Shown here piece by piece: positions 1 through 9,266 of a DNA stretch of 64,000 bases (position 1 is its first letter; each line of letters begins with the position of its first letter). Made by a program: the position numbers and the translations under genes. The DNA is taken from positions 113,271 to 177,270 of the forward strand of contig LNDV01000027.1 in assembly GCA_001464765.1 (NCBI GenBank). The letters are read 5' to 3'. The DNA comes from Betaproteobacteria bacterium Ga0077526 (GTDB lineage: Bacteria; Pseudomonadota; Gammaproteobacteria; Burkholderiales; Ga0077523). The notes under the pieces were generated by a model. It saw only the letters and a program-made list of their open reading frames with translations. It did not search any database and was not told the origin of the DNA.

Positions 1-777
1 ATCTTCTGGTGGGAGTACCTGCACCGGCTGCTGGGGCGCACCATCGGGCTCGTGTTCCTGATCCCCTTCGTGTGGTTCGCCGTGCGCCGCCAGATCGAGC
101 GGTCCCTGCTGCCGAGGCTGATCGGCATCTTCTGTCTGGGCGGGATTCAGGGGGCGATCGGCTGGTGGATGGTGAAGAGCGGGCTGGTCGACACGCCTCG
201 GGTGAGCCATGTGCGCCTCGCTGTTCATCTCGGAATGGCCTTTCTGATTTTCGCGGCGATGTTCTGGACGGCGCTCGGGCTGCTGGCTCCCGACCGGCCG
301 ACGCGGCCCGGCAGCAAGCGTGCCGGACTGGCCCGCTTCGCAACGGGCCTTGCGGTGTGGGTCTACGTGATGGTGCTGTCCGGGGCCCTCGTCGCCGGCA
401 CCCGCGCGGGGTACGCGTACAACACGTTTCCGCTCATGGACGGGCACTGGGTTCCCCCGGGGCTCGCCGAACTCTCGCCCTGGTGGGAGAACCTCTTCCA
501 CAATCTCACCACCGTGCAGTTCAATCATCGGCTGATCGCCTGGTCGCTTTTCTTCCTGGTGCCGATCTTGTGGTGGCGCAGTCGCGCGGTCGATCTGACG
601 GATGCCATACGCAGGCCGCTGAACCTGCTGCTTGCCATGCTGGCCGTGCAGATCATCCTGGGCATCTCGACCCTGATGCTGCAGGTTCCGGTAGCGCTGG
701 GGGCAGCCCATCAGGGCGGTGCCCTCGTTCTGTTTGCGCTCACGCTCTGGAGCGCCCACTCCCTGAGGTATCGTTGA
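1..777 (+). CDS. ctaA: Heme A synthase (COX15/CtaA family), 5'-truncated by window edge
   Basis: The reading frame is open from base 1, so the start lies outside the window; 258 residues are visible. COX15/CtaA converts heme O to heme A in the inner membrane for aa3-type cytochrome oxidase. The visible part has several hydrophobic transmembrane stretches and the family's conserved histidines in context: EYLHRLLGR near the first visible residues, SHVRLAVHLG around 70-76, FNHRLIAW around 176 and AAHQGGALV near 237. The internal ATG at 52 is not the true start, because homology-like sequence continues upstream of it. The TGA stop overlaps the ATG of the next gene by one base (ATGA), implying translational coupling. 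Confidence 0.9.
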   Translation: MFWWEYLHRLLGRTIGLVFLIPFVWFAVRRQIERSLLPRLIGIFCLGGIQGAIGWWMVKSGLVDTPRVSHVRLAVHLGMAFLIFAAMFWTALGLLAPDRPTRPGSKRAGLARFATGLAVWVYVMVLSGALVAGTRAGYAYNTFPLMDGHWVPPGLAELSPWWENLFHNLTTVQFNHRLIAWSLFFLVPILWWRSRAVDLTDAIRRPLNLLLAMLAVQIILGISTLMLQVPVALGAAHQGGALVLFALTLWSAHSLRYR

Positions 778-1286
778 TGACCGCATCCGTGCAGATCCGT
801 CCCGGGACCGCTGATGACCTCCCCGTCATCCTGCATTTCATCCAGGCCCTGGCCGAGTACGAGAAGCTGACCCATCTCGTGGTCGCGACGGAGGACTCCC
901 TCCGTGAGTCCCTGTTCGGTGCCCAGCCGGGAGCGGAGGTGCTTCTGGCCTATGCGGGAGGGGAGGCGGTCGGCTTTGCCGTGCACTTCCACAACTTCTC
1001 GACCTTTCTGGGCCGCCGTGGCCTGTGGCTGGAGGACATCTTCGTGCCGCCGGTCCATCGGGGCAAAGGCTACGGCAAGGCATTGCTGCTCGCGTGCGCC
1101 CGCGTCGCGAAGGAGCGTGGCTGCGGCCGCTTCGAATGGTCCGCCCTCGACTGGAACACGCCGGCCTGGGATTTCTACAAGTCCCTGGGCGCCACTCCCA
1201 TGGAAGACTGGACCAACTTCCGCGTGACGGGCGAAGCCCTGGACAGACTCGCCGGGATGGACGCCGAAAGCCCTCGCAGTCGCTGA
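777..1286 (+). CDS. GNAT-family N-acetyltransferase
   Basis: A 169-residue protein with a single GNAT fold. The acetyl-CoA pyrophosphate-binding motif A is RGKGYGKALL at residues 95-104, followed by a C-terminal F-x-W-x-x-x-D-W-N segment typical of the diamine (spermidine/spermine) acetyltransferase-like branch (ALDWNTPAWDFYKSLGA). The family transfers an acetyl group from acetyl-CoA to an amine; the substrate cannot be read from sequence. The start codon overlaps the stop of the heme A synthase gene, so the two are probably co-transcribed, although no functional link is obvious. Confidence 0.88.
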   Translation: MTASVQIRPGTADDLPVILHFIQALAEYEKLTHLVVATEDSLRESLFGAQPGAEVLLAYAGGEAVGFAVHFHNFSTFLGRRGLWLEDIFVPPVHRGKGYGKALLLACARVAKERGCGRFEWSALDWNTPAWDFYKSLGATPMEDWTNFRVTGEALDRLAGMDAESPRSR

Positions 1287-1491
1287 GGGGGGGCGCCTCG
1301 ACAGGACCGGAGGTCGGTCCTTGCAGCGCGAGGCGCCTGCGGGTCCGTGCCACGCAGGGGAGGGAGTATGGCCGTGCTCCGTCGCCTCCGTCGCAGGACG
1401 GCGCGATCTCCGCGAGGGCCGCGCCGCCAAATGAAATAGTGTTCCCAACCGTGAAGGTGGCAATGTCTTCCGACCTCTGGAGACTGCCGCC

Positions 1492-2565
1492 TTGAATGCC
1501 TTCGAGCCCGATGACAGCCCCTTCCGTACACCCGTCGTGGTGGTGCTCGGTGCGTTGGGAAGTGGCAAGACTACGGTCATCAACCGCTTTCTGGCGACTC
1601 AAGCCGGCCGAAACTGGGCCGTCGTCACCAATGAGTCGGGCAAGGCGACGTCGACCGCGCGGCTCTCCGCACACGTCGAAGGCGAATTGGTGCCGCATGC
1701 GGTGGGGTGCCTTTGCTGCGTGGCCAGGTCCGGCCTGGTGGACTCGCTGCGGCGGTTGCATGCCGCGAGGGCTCGCGGTCCCGATGCCGCGTTCGACGGT
1801 GTGATCGTCGAGACCGCCGGCGGGGCGGATCCCGCGCCGGTGATGCAGACGCTCCTCAACAATGCGCTGGTGACGCAGTACTTCCGCCTCGACAGCGTCG
1901 TTGCGGTCGTGGACGTGCGTGTCGCGCACGACGACCTGCCGGACGCGTCCCACGACCTCAAGCAGCTTGCCCTCGCCGATCGCGTCCTGCTGACGCACGC
2001 GGATCTCGTCGGCACCAGCCACCGAGAGTATCTCGAAGCCCGCATCCGGAGGATCGCCGGTCCGGTTCCGGTCGCAGATGGCGCGTCGGCGGACTTTCGC
2101 GGCGCAGGCGGCGGCTTCTCGGGAGAATTCTCGCGGTCCGGACGTCTGGATGACTGGCTGGGTGCAGCCGCGACCTCTTCGGGTGAGCTCGAGCGCGACC
2201 TCCATCGCTTCAGGGTGAGGATTCCCGGCGCGACGTCATGGGACGGACTCCACGGGTGGCTCAATGCCGGCATGCGCATGCATGGCGAGGTGATGTACCG
2301 GGTGAGGGCCTGCATTGCCGTCGCCGGATTCGACCGGGCGCCGGTCGTGCTCCAGAGCGTCCAGCACGTCATGAAGCCGCCCGTGGCCCTGGCGAACTGG
2401 GGACGTCTGGAACGTGCCACCGTGCTTCAGTTCGTTACGCGGGAGTTGCCGGCGAGCGTGGTGGAGGAAAGTCTCGCGCGAGACCTGCCGATGTTCGAGC
2501 AGATGGCGCTGGAGAGAGAGGCGCGTCAAGTCCGAACACGGGCCGACCCTTCCTTGCCGGCCTAG
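1492..2565 (+). CDS. COG0523 (CobW/HypB/UreG superfamily) GTPase, first copy
   Basis: A 357-residue G3E-family GTPase starting at a TTG codon. Walker A is GALGSGKTT at residues 20-28, the metal-site CxCC motif is CLCC at 73-76, Walker B-like sequence (VIVETAGGADP) follows, and the C-terminal CobW_C-like half is present. COG0523 proteins use GTP hydrolysis to deliver or insert metals such as Zn or Co. A putative Zur gene lies just downstream in convergent orientation and a second COG0523 gene is about 3 kb away, so a zinc role is the best inference. It differs from the second copy in having NESGK instead of NEFGE after strand 2, so the two are not recent duplicates. Confidence 0.85.
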   Translation: MNAFEPDDSPFRTPVVVVLGALGSGKTTVINRFLATQAGRNWAVVTNESGKATSTARLSAHVEGELVPHAVGCLCCVARSGLVDSLRRLHAARARGPDAAFDGVIVETAGGADPAPVMQTLLNNALVTQYFRLDSVVAVVDVRVAHDDLPDASHDLKQLALADRVLLTHADLVGTSHREYLEARIRRIAGPVPVADGASADFRGAGGGFSGEFSRSGRLDDWLGAAATSSGELERDLHRFRVRIPGATSWDGLHGWLNAGMRMHGEVMYRVRACIAVAGFDRAPVVLQSVQHVMKPPVALANWGRLERATVLQFVTRELPASVVEESLARDLPMFEQMALEREARQVRTRADPSLPA

Positions 2566-2691
2566 CCGGGCGGCAAGGCCCCGACGCGCGAGCTGCGGCG
2601 TCATCGCGCCGAGCGGCAGGCGTTGCCCGGGCCTTCTTGCCATCGGCCCGAAAGACCTCCGTCGCGACCGCGTAGGTTGTGCGGACCTGCC

Positions 2692-3219
2692 CTAGGCGCT
2701 CGCAAGACTCAGCGCGCCGCTCACGTCCCGGCAGCCTCGACAGACCCCCTTCAATTCCAGTACGGCTGTATTCACGGAAAACCCGATTCCACTGGCGATG
2801 CCGGACATGGAGGCCAGGAGGCTCTCCGCTTCCATCTCGGCAGTGGTGCCGCAACTTGTGCAGATCAGGAACTGGCAGGTGTGATGTCGCTCCGGCGACA
2901 TGCAGGCGACGAAGGCGTTGAGCGACTCCACCCGATGGATCAGGTTGAGGCGCTGCAGGAATTCCAGAACGCGGTACACCGTGGGCGGGCCGGACCCCAG
3001 GCCGGAGTCGAGGAGGCGATCGAGGATCCGATAGGCGGAGATGGGCCCGGACGACTCCGCGATGGTCCTGAACACCTGCCTGCGCAATGGCGTGAACCGT
3101 TCGTTGAGGGATTCGCACAGCGCTTCCGCCGAAGCCACCAGGCTCTCGACAGGGCGCGGTTCGACCGATATGGCGACACAGTTCTCGGGGCTCAAGTCTC
3201 GCCTCCGCTGGAGTGGCAT
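2692..3219 (-). CDS. zur: Fur-family transcriptional regulator, Zur-like
   Basis: A 175-residue Fur-family repressor. The winged-helix part includes FTPLRRQVF (residues 42-50) and the recognition region SGPPTVYRVLEFL (77-89). The C-terminal dimerisation and metal domain has HH at 112-113 and two CxxC structural-zinc pairs, C120/C123 (ICTSC) and C160/C163 (VCRGC). The alignment with COG0523 genes favours Zur (zinc uptake regulator) over Fur or PerR. It is convergent with the first COG0523 gene and divergent from the cyclase gene. The first ~25 residues look poorly conserved, so the true start may be slightly downstream. Zur represses zinc-acquisition genes when zinc-loaded. Confidence 0.82.
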   Translation of the reverse strand: MPLQRRRDLSPENCVAISVEPRPVESLVASAEALCESLNERFTPLRRQVFRTIAESSGPISAYRILDRLLDSGLGSGPPTVYRVLEFLQRLNLIHRVESLNAFVACMSPERHHTCQFLICTSCGTTAEMEAESLLASMSGIASGIGFSVNTAVLELKGVCRGCRDVSGALSLASA

Positions 3220-3280
3220 GAATGGACGACGGCGCGCGGGTCAGGGGGTACGGACCGTCCCGGATGCAACCTACGCAATG

Positions 3281-3297
3281 GTGTTGCTCAGGAACAC
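3281..3297. promoter_or_regulatory. Inverted repeat GTGTT-N7-AACAC between zur-like and cyclase genes
   Basis: In the divergent region between the zur-like gene (start 3219, minus) and the cyclase gene (start 3403, plus) there is a short dyad, GTGTT at 3281-3285 and AACAC at 3293-3297, separated by 7 bases. It could be an autoregulatory operator for the Fur-family regulator, but it lacks the AT-rich core of the known Zur box, so this is weak. Confidence 0.25.
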
Positions 3298-3402
3298 TGG
3301 GGTAGTCTATTTCCCGGAGCATCGTCATGGCAAGAGTTACTGTGTGGCGCGAAGAAGCCATGCGCATGGACCGCAGTGCACCATCGAACCGGGAGGATTA
3401 TC

Positions 3403-4542
3403 GTGGCAGACGACAAGCAGGAGTTGGAAGGCGTGACACAACCGCGGACTCAGGAAATCGAGTCGCCGCCGAGGCGCGATTTCATCCGCGGCGCCGCCGC
3501 AGCGACGGCGGCTGTCGGCGCTGTCACCGTGGCGATGCACGAACTCGACCTCGTGAAACCCGCGGAAGCTGCGGAAGGCACGATCGACGGGACCCCGATG
3601 GCGCAGAAGTGGTGGCCGTCCCGATGGGGCAAGGACGACCAGATCGGTGCCACGAACTGGATGGGTCCGAAGACGACGATGGATGCGGTCTCCCTGATCC
3701 GCACCGGCAAGGTGTATAGCCTCGGCCGCGTGTATGAGTTCGGCATGCCGCTTTTCGGGCAGCGGGCCTGGGTGCTTCGCATTCCCGGAAATCCCACCGG
3801 CGGCGCGTACGGCAAAAACCAGACGATCTGGCATGACGAAATCCTGACCACGGAAATCGGGCAGGTCGGCACCCAGTTCGATGGTCTCGGCCACATCGGC
3901 TGCCGCACCGCAGGCGGCATGGGCGACAAGTCCAAGGAGATCTATTACAACGGTCATACGGGCGTGGACCTGCACAACGCGGGAACCGGTCCGGGTGCCA
4001 CTTCCGGTGCTTACGGACTGGTGAAACTGGGCGTCGAGAACGTCCGGCCCTTCTTCTGCCGCGGCATCCTGTTCGACGTCGCCGGCCTCAAGGGACGCAT
4101 GCTGGACAAGGGAGAGGAAATCACCGTTGCGGACCTCAAGGCCTGCCTCGCGAGGCAGGGGATGACGGAGGCCGACATCACCGAGGGCGCCATGGTGTGC
4201 TGGCGTACCGGCTGGGGCGAGAACCTCTGGATGAAGGACAACGCCCGCTTCAACTCGGGGGAGCCCGGGATCGGCGTGGAAGCGGCGAACTGGCTGGTGT
4301 CGAAGGGCATTTCCGTGGGGGCGGCCGACGTGTGGGCCATCGAGGTCGTGCCCAATCCGGATCCGGATCTGGCCTTCCCGGTCCACCAGATCTTCCTCAC
4401 GAGAAACGGCATCCACATTCTCGAAAACATCCGTCTCGACCATCTTGCGGCGGACAAGGTCTACAAGTTCGCCTTCGTGTTCAGTCCGTTGCCCATCAAG
4501 GGCGGCACCGGTTCACCCGGCAATCCCATCGCCGTGGCCTGA
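3403..4542 (+). CDS. Cyclase-family (PF04199, kynurenine-formamidase-like) protein with Tat signal
   Basis: The start chosen is GTG 3403 because GGGAGGA at 3391-3397 sits at the right distance; the open frame extends far upstream through the zur region but is not used. The 379-residue product has a twin-arginine signal, RRDFIRG at 24-30, followed by an Ala-rich hydrophobic stretch, so export of a folded, probably metal-containing enzyme is predicted. The family's metal motif (usual form HxGTHxDxxxH) appears as GTQFDGLGH at 156-164, with Gln in place of the central His, a variant seen in the longer members of the family. These enzymes hydrolyse or dehydrate cyclic or amide substrates; the substrate here is unknown. 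The gene stands alone between divergent and convergent neighbours. Confidence 0.8.
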   Translation: MADDKQELEGVTQPRTQEIESPPRRDFIRGAAAATAAVGAVTVAMHELDLVKPAEAAEGTIDGTPMAQKWWPSRWGKDDQIGATNWMGPKTTMDAVSLIRTGKVYSLGRVYEFGMPLFGQRAWVLRIPGNPTGGAYGKNQTIWHDEILTTEIGQVGTQFDGLGHIGCRTAGGMGDKSKEIYYNGHTGVDLHNAGTGPGATSGAYGLVKLGVENVRPFFCRGILFDVAGLKGRMLDKGEEITVADLKACLARQGMTEADITEGAMVCWRTGWGENLWMKDNARFNSGEPGIGVEAANWLVSKGISVGAADVWAIEVVPNPDPDLAFPVHQIFLTRNGIHILENIRLDHLAADKVYKFAFVFSPLPIKGGTGSPGNPIAVA

Positions 4543-4630
4543 TGCCAGTTTCGCCCGGCTTTCGCTGTCGCGCAGGCCGGGCGGGCTGTACGGGTACGGG
4601 GGGCGGCCGGGAACCCCCGGCCGCGACCGC

Positions 4631-5659
4631 TCATGACTCGCCGACGTAGGCCAGGCCGGCTTTGCCGTCGCGGGTGCCGCTGGCGAGCAGATTGCCGTCC
4701 GGGGACCAGTTCAAGGCCGTAACCGGTTCGCCGGATCCCTCGTCGATCAGGACGTCCAGCGGGGTCTCCGTGAGGCTGGACAGGACGACAGCACCTGAGC
4801 CGTAGCCGATCGCGACGATCGGGGCGGAGGGATGGCATGCCACGCAGGACACCAGCGACTCGCTGATGGGGCCGACCATTCGCGGTCCCTGGCCCTCCGG
4901 GCCCTTGCCGGCGAATGGCCAGGCAATCGCGGCGTCGCCACCACTAGTGACGAGCCATGCGAGATCGGCGCTCCACGACAGGAAATGCGCCTTCGCGTAG
5001 TAGCCGCTCATGCGCATGTCCCTGTTCTCCTTGAGTCGCCACACGTGGAGTTCCTTCTCCTGTGTGGAAGTTGCCAGGAAGCGCGCATTGGGAGACATGG
5101 TGATCTCCAGGTGCGAGCCCGCGAATCGAAGTCTGCGCGGCGGCGACGCCGGCTCCTCGACCTTCCAGATGCTCGCGCCACCGTAGTGCGACGCGATGAC
5201 TCGGCTCCCGTCGGCCGAGAACCCGACACCCGCGACGGTGCTTTCGTGAGGCCCGAACCTCGACAACTCGCGACCGTCGGCCTCCAGCGCGACAACATGC
5301 CGCCCCACTGCGACGGCCAGCCTCCCGTCGGCGCCGGCGGCGATCCGGTCGATCCACTGACCGGGAAATCGAGCCAGTTCCCGCGTTTCGCCGGACGGAT
5401 ACAGGCCCGTCACCGAGCCCGTGTCGGTCGTGAGCGCGAAGGCATCGGCGCCGAGTGCGCAAAGTGCGAGAACCTGCAGTGCGCCGGAGTCCACCCGCCT
5501 GACGGTCGGCGGCTTCGCGCGGTCGGTGAGCAGGATCTGCCCGTCGGCCGCCGCGAACGCAGCCGAGGTGCCACGGGCATTCCAGCATGCAGCGATGATG
5601 TAGGCATCGAGCTTCCACGCCGCCAGAGGGGGAAGCGGGATGGTCGGCGAAGAGTCCAT
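4631..5659 (-). CDS. WD40-repeat beta-propeller protein
   Basis: A 342-residue protein made of WD40-like repeats, for example GHESTVAGVGFSADGSRVIA-type blades (here starting PHESTVAG), ITMSPNARFLATS followed by HVWRL, and the C-terminal blade VTALNWSPDGNLLASGTRDG. No signal peptide or other domain is seen. It reads away from the second COG0523 gene (divergent, 190 bp between starts). WD40 genes beside COG0523 GTPases are a recurring arrangement in Proteobacteria to my knowledge, so a scaffold or chaperone role in metal handling is a reasonable guess, but nothing in the sequence shows it. Confidence 0.82.
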   Translation of the reverse strand: MDSSPTIPLPPLAAWKLDAYIIAACWNARGTSAAFAAADGQILLTDRAKPPTVRRVDSGALQVLALCALGADAFALTTDTGSVTGLYPSGETRELARFPGQWIDRIAAGADGRLAVAVGRHVVALEADGRELSRFGPHESTVAGVGFSADGSRVIASHYGGASIWKVEEPASPPRRLRFAGSHLEITMSPNARFLATSTQEKELHVWRLKENRDMRMSGYYAKAHFLSWSADLAWLVTSGGDAAIAWPFAGKGPEGQGPRMVGPISESLVSCVACHPSAPIVAIGYGSGAVVLSSLTETPLDVLIDEGSGEPVTALNWSPDGNLLASGTRDGKAGLAYVGES

Positions 5660-5783
5660 ACGGGGGCGGTCCCAAGAAATTGCCGCGCCAGGAATGGCGA
5701 GATTGCACCTCTGGCCGGAAGATGTCCCTCATCCGAACCGGATCGGGACTCAGCAGATCGAATACCGCGAAATTCTACGTGCC

Positions 5784-5797
5784 ACACGGTTGCGTGT
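5784..5797. promoter_or_regulatory. Inverted repeat ACACG-N4-CGTGT upstream of second COG0523 gene
   Basis: A perfect 5-bp dyad with a 4-base spacer (ACACG GTTG CGTGT) lies 50-65 bases before the COG0523 start at 5850, in the divergent promoter region shared with the WD40 gene. It could be an operator, but it is short and no regulator is identified. Confidence 0.25.
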
Positions 5798-5849
5798 ACA
5801 GGAGCGTGCAGCGACAATGACGCATTGACGTTCCAGAAGGAGACAGACC

Positions 5850-7199
5850 ATGAACTCACGTGTGCCCGTGACGGTGCTTACCGGCTTTCTAGGCTCCGGC
5901 AAGACCACGCTCCTCAACCGGATCCTGACCGAGAACCACGGTCAGCGTATCGCGGTGATCGAGAACGAGTTCGGCGAGATCGGCGTCGATCAGGATCTCG
6001 TGATCCGCTCCGACGAGGAGATCTTCGAGATGAACAACGGCTGCATCTGCTGCACCGTGCGCGGCGATCTCATCCGCATCCTCGGCAATCTGATGAAGCG
6101 CCGCGACAAGTTCGACCGGATCCTCATCGAGACCACGGGCATGGCGGACCCGGGCCCGGTCGCCCAGACGTTCTTCGTGGATGACGAGGTGCGGGAGGAA
6201 CTGAGTCTGGACGGCGTAGTGACGCTCGTGGACGCCAAGCACCTGGAGCAGCATCTGGATTCCAGCGACGAAGTCCGCTCCCAGATCGCGTTTGCCGACG
6301 TCATCCTGCTGAACAAGATCGATCTCGTGACGCCGGAGCAGGCCGATGCGATCGAGGCGCGCCTCCATGCCATGAACGGCATGGCGAAGATCCGCCGCGT
6401 CTCCATGGGGGCGGCTGCCATGTCCGACATTCTGGACCTTGGCGGCTTCGACCTGGATCGTGCGCTGGCGGTGAAGCCGACGTTCCTCGATCCGGAATAT
6501 CCGTTCGAGTGGGCGGGCGTGATTCGCATTCCGGCGGAAGGGGCGGTCCTGTCGCTGGCGGAGGGGCCGGACCCCGAGATGGACTGTGTTCTGATGCCGT
6601 GGGTGGGAGGTTCGGCTGTGCCACTCCGGGAACTTGCGGAACGCGTCTTCCCGAAGTTCTCCGGTGACGCGTCGACGGTCGCGTCCGGCGGCGTGGTACC
6701 CGCCGACGGGACGCTTTGCCGTCTGGTGCTCACCGACTCCGGGACCAAATCGTTCCGGATCTCCGCCGGGGCGGGCGGGGATTGCGCCCTGTTCACCCAG
6801 CACCTTCCCGAGGAGTTCTCCCTGGCTGTTCGAACGCCGGCCGGTGAACCGATCGCCCCCATGACCGAAACGCGCTTTGCTGCCGCGCATGAGCATGACG
6901 ACACCGTGTCGTCGGTCGGCGTCGAGTTTGCCGGCGCAGTCGACGGCAAGAAGATCAACGAGTGGTTGAGCCGGCTGCTGCAGACTCAGGGCGCGGACAT
7001 CTTCCGGATGAAGGGCCTGCTCAATATCGCCGGCGAGAAGGATCGCTTCGTCTTCCAGGGCGTGCACATGCTGTTCGACGGCCAGCCTGGCGGGCCGTGG
7101 GGAAACCAGACGCCGACCAACCGGCTGGTGTTCATCGGGCGCAACCTCGATCGACAGGAACTCGAGAGCGGGTTTCGCGCCTGTCTGGTTCACCGATAG
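5850..7199 (+). CDS. COG0523 GTPase, long form (putative zinc chaperone)
   Basis: A 449-residue G3E GTPase with a strong ribosome-binding site (GAAGGAGA about 8 bases upstream). Walker [10 protein letters not shown] is at 12-20, ENEFGEIG at 39-46, the metal site CICC at 65-68, then IETTGMADP and NKID nucleotide-specificity motifs. The CobW_C domain at the C-terminal end is recognisable (INEWLSRLL ... [13 protein letters not shown] ... [10 protein letters not shown]). Compared with ordinary COG0523 proteins of about 320-400 residues it carries an extra block near 230-340 between the GTPase and CobW_C parts. Family knowledge points to metal insertion or transfer; proximity of the zur-like gene favours zinc. 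It diverges from the WD40 gene. Confidence 0.9.
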   Translation: MNSRVPVTVLTGFLGSGKTTLLNRILTENHGQRIAVIENEFGEIGVDQDLVIRSDEEIFEMNNGCICCTVRGDLIRILGNLMKRRDKFDRILIETTGMADPGPVAQTFFVDDEVREELSLDGVVTLVDAKHLEQHLDSSDEVRSQIAFADVILLNKIDLVTPEQADAIEARLHAMNGMAKIRRVSMGAAAMSDILDLGGFDLDRALAVKPTFLDPEYPFEWAGVIRIPAEGAVLSLAEGPDPEMDCVLMPWVGGSAVPLRELAERVFPKFSGDASTVASGGVVPADGTLCRLVLTDSGTKSFRISAGAGGDCALFTQHLPEEFSLAVRTPAGEPIAPMTETRFAAAHEHDDTVSSVGVEFAGAVDGKKINEWLSRLLQTQGADIFRMKGLLNIAGEKDRFVFQGVHMLFDGQPGGPWGNQTPTNRLVFIGRNLDRQELESGFRACLVHR

Positions 7200-7217
7200 C
7201 GGTACTGCGGCGCGGCG

Positions 7218-8081
7218 CTACCGCCCGCGCCTTTCCAGAACGGACGCGGTCCTGCGTACCCGGAGCGCGATCCACGCGTAGGCAATCGTGGCGAGGGCCA
7301 CGCAGGTGGCCCCCACGACGAGCGTGCCGGTGTCCGACAACTCGACGCTCGGATTGATGCGAGTCGCGATGCCGAACCCCGCCACGCCGTACGACAATGC
7401 CACGACGAGCCAGCCCAGACCCGAGCGGAAGCGGCGAGCGTCGTCGGGGTGGGCGCGGCGGAGCAGGCCGGACAGCAGGCGGCTGTCGAGCGTGTCAGTG
7501 ATCATCATGCCCACCGTGAAGGTGGCACCCACCAGCAGAGCCGACGCGACGCCATGTCCGGAGGAAGCCGCGTAGCCCCATGCAGCCGCCTGGGTCGCCG
7601 TGTCGAACACCAGACCGAAAATCACGCCGACTGCCACGATCGCGGCAGGCCTGAGCGACCGCCGCGCGAGACGCGGCATCAGGCTCGCCAGGAGACCGGT
7701 ATGGCCGTGTGACTGCGTTCGCAGCAGGCTTCCCAGGTTGAGGGTGCCGACGATCAGCAGCAGGACGATGGGAAGCCAGTCCCCGACACGCTCGAGGAGC
7801 GGGGGAAAGGAAACCCGGGCGCTGACAAGGCTCACGGCTACCGCGATGACCGTGATGAGACCCCCATGCCCCAGCGAGAACAGCGTGCCGACCCAGGGCG
7901 CGAGACGCGGCCTTTCCTGCTCCGCCCGGAACGTGAGGCCATCGATGATCGCGATGTGATCGGGATCGAAGCCATGGCGCATGCCGAGCAGGAAGATGAG
8001 ACCGAGCCCGGAGGTGCTCAGGAGGAGAGACGGTTCCAAGATGCTCCGATGCGAAACGGGGACGGACAGGAGAGCGCGCAC
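7218..8081 (-). CDS. NiCoT-family nickel/cobalt transporter
   Basis: A 287-residue polytopic membrane protein. The NiCoT signature in helix 2 is RHGFDPDHIAIID at 35-47 (the H-x4-D-H metal-recognition motif), followed by the other family signatures LFSLGHGG, GLVFDTATQ and GMMITDTLD. These permeases take up Ni2+ or Co2+ across the inner membrane. A GTG start at 8081 is used; initiation a few codons further in is possible because the first 15 residues are not membrane-like. It is convergent with the COG0523 gene (19 bp between stops), closing the metal-related island. Confidence 0.88.
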   Translation of the reverse strand: MRALLSVPVSHRSILEPSLLLSTSGLGLIFLLGMRHGFDPDHIAIIDGLTFRAEQERPRLAPWVGTLFSLGHGGLITVIAVAVSLVSARVSFPPLLERVGDWLPIVLLLIVGTLNLGSLLRTQSHGHTGLLASLMPRLARRSLRPAAIVAVGVIFGLVFDTATQAAAWGYAASSGHGVASALLVGATFTVGMMITDTLDSRLLSGLLRRAHPDDARRFRSGLGWLVVALSYGVAGFGIATRINPSVELSDTGTLVVGATCVALATIAYAWIALRVRRTASVLERRGR

Positions 8082-8217
8082 CGGAACAGGCGTGTGACCC
8101 GGCCGGGCGGCATCGATACGTCGGCCACCGGCACAGTGCGGCGTCGGCGGTATGCAGGGACTCTAGCGCTAATGCAATCGAGTGGCAATAGTGCCGATGG
8201 AGGTGTCGCGCGGTCGG

Positions 8218-9159
8218 TCAGTCAGTCGCCTGGCGGCGCGGGCCGCCGACCGGCGAACCGGAAAGCGCGGCGGCCAGGTAGTCGACGAATACGCGAACCC
8301 GACTGACCGTCTGTCGCTGCTGCGGATACACGGCATAGATGTCGGCGTCGGGAGTCCCGTAGCCTGGCAGCACCTGCACCAGCCGGCCGCTGCGCAGATG
8401 ATGGTCGATGTCCCACTGTGCTCGCATCAGGATGCCGTGACCGTCCAGGGCCCAGCCCACCGCGATCTCGCCGTCGTTTGTCGTGAGCGTTCCGCGGACC
8501 TTCACCGATTCCGTGCCGCGGCGCGGGCGTCCGCCGGAAAGGGTCCACACGCCGTAGGCTTCGTCGCCCTGCCGGATGCCGATGCAGTTGTGACGGGTGA
8601 GGTCGTTCGGGACGCGCGGGTGGCCGTACTTCGCGAGATAGGCCGGCGACGCGCACAGAAGCCGGCGGTTGGGAGCGAGGCGCCGGGCCACGACCCGTGA
8701 GTCGGGCGGCGCACCGAAGCGGACACACACGTCGAAGGTGTCGTCTGTGATCGGTGGCGGATTCACCGAAAGCTGCAGCTGGACCTCCACGTCGGGATAC
8801 TTGCGTGCAAACCTCGAGATCAGCGGCGCGATGTGCCGTCTGCCGAATCCGAGGGTCGCGTTTACCCGCAGCAGCCCGCGCGGCGTCGCCCGCGCCTGCC
8901 CGAGTTCCTGGGCGAGTTCGTCCAGTTCGCCCAGGATTCGGCGTGCGTACTCGAGGTATACCTCGCCCTCGGGTGTGAGGCTCATGCGGCGCGTCGTGCG
9001 GGTCACCAGCGCGACGCCGAGGCGGGCCTCCATCTGCGCAAGCCGCTTGCTGACGGCCGGCGTCGTCACCCCGAGTTCGCGGGCGGCCGCGCCCAGGCTG
9101 CCGGAGGCGGCGAGCACCGAGAAGAAGCCCAGATCGGCGGGGGGAACGGGAGCGGACAT
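8218..9159 (-). CDS. dmlR: LysR-family regulator divergent from dmlA-like gene
   Basis: A 313-residue LysR-type regulator. The N-terminal winged helix-turn-helix covers about residues 10-70 (ASGSLGAAARELGVTTPAVS, KRLAQMEARLG), followed by an effector-binding domain. It is transcribed away from a D-malate/tartrate dehydrogenase gene with only 107 bp between starts, the classical arrangement for a LysR activator and its target. In Escherichia coli the LysR protein DmlR is encoded next to dmlA and activates it; the symbol here is by analogy of gene order only. Confidence 0.87.
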   Translation of the reverse strand: MSAPVPPADLGFFSVLAASGSLGAAARELGVTTPAVSKRLAQMEARLGVALVTRTTRRMSLTPEGEVYLEYARRILGELDELAQELGQARATPRGLLRVNATLGFGRRHIAPLISRFARKYPDVEVQLQLSVNPPPITDDTFDVCVRFGAPPDSRVVARRLAPNRRLLCASPAYLAKYGHPRVPNDLTRHNCIGIRQGDEAYGVWTLSGGRPRRGTESVKVRGTLTTNDGEIAVGWALDGHGILMRAQWDIDHHLRSGRLVQVLPGYGTPDADIYAVYPQQRQTVSRVRVFVDYLAAALSGSPVGGPRRQATD

Positions 9160-9266
9160 GGCAGGAGCATTGTTGAGCGAAAGTTAACGATGGATTCACT
9201 TCCGGGTCGAATCCGTCGGCCATTACGATCCTACAGTAACGCTCTGCCGATTCAGGAGCCGCACCC

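Noticed and set aside
9..776. Long frame upstream of the acetyltransferase ATG
   Set aside because: It overlaps the heme A synthase gene in another frame and has no conserved sequence before the ATG at 777.
2623..3402. Upstream extension of the cyclase gene frame
   Set aside because: It runs antisense through the zur-like gene; the GTG at 3403 has a proper ribosome-binding site and is followed by a Tat signal.
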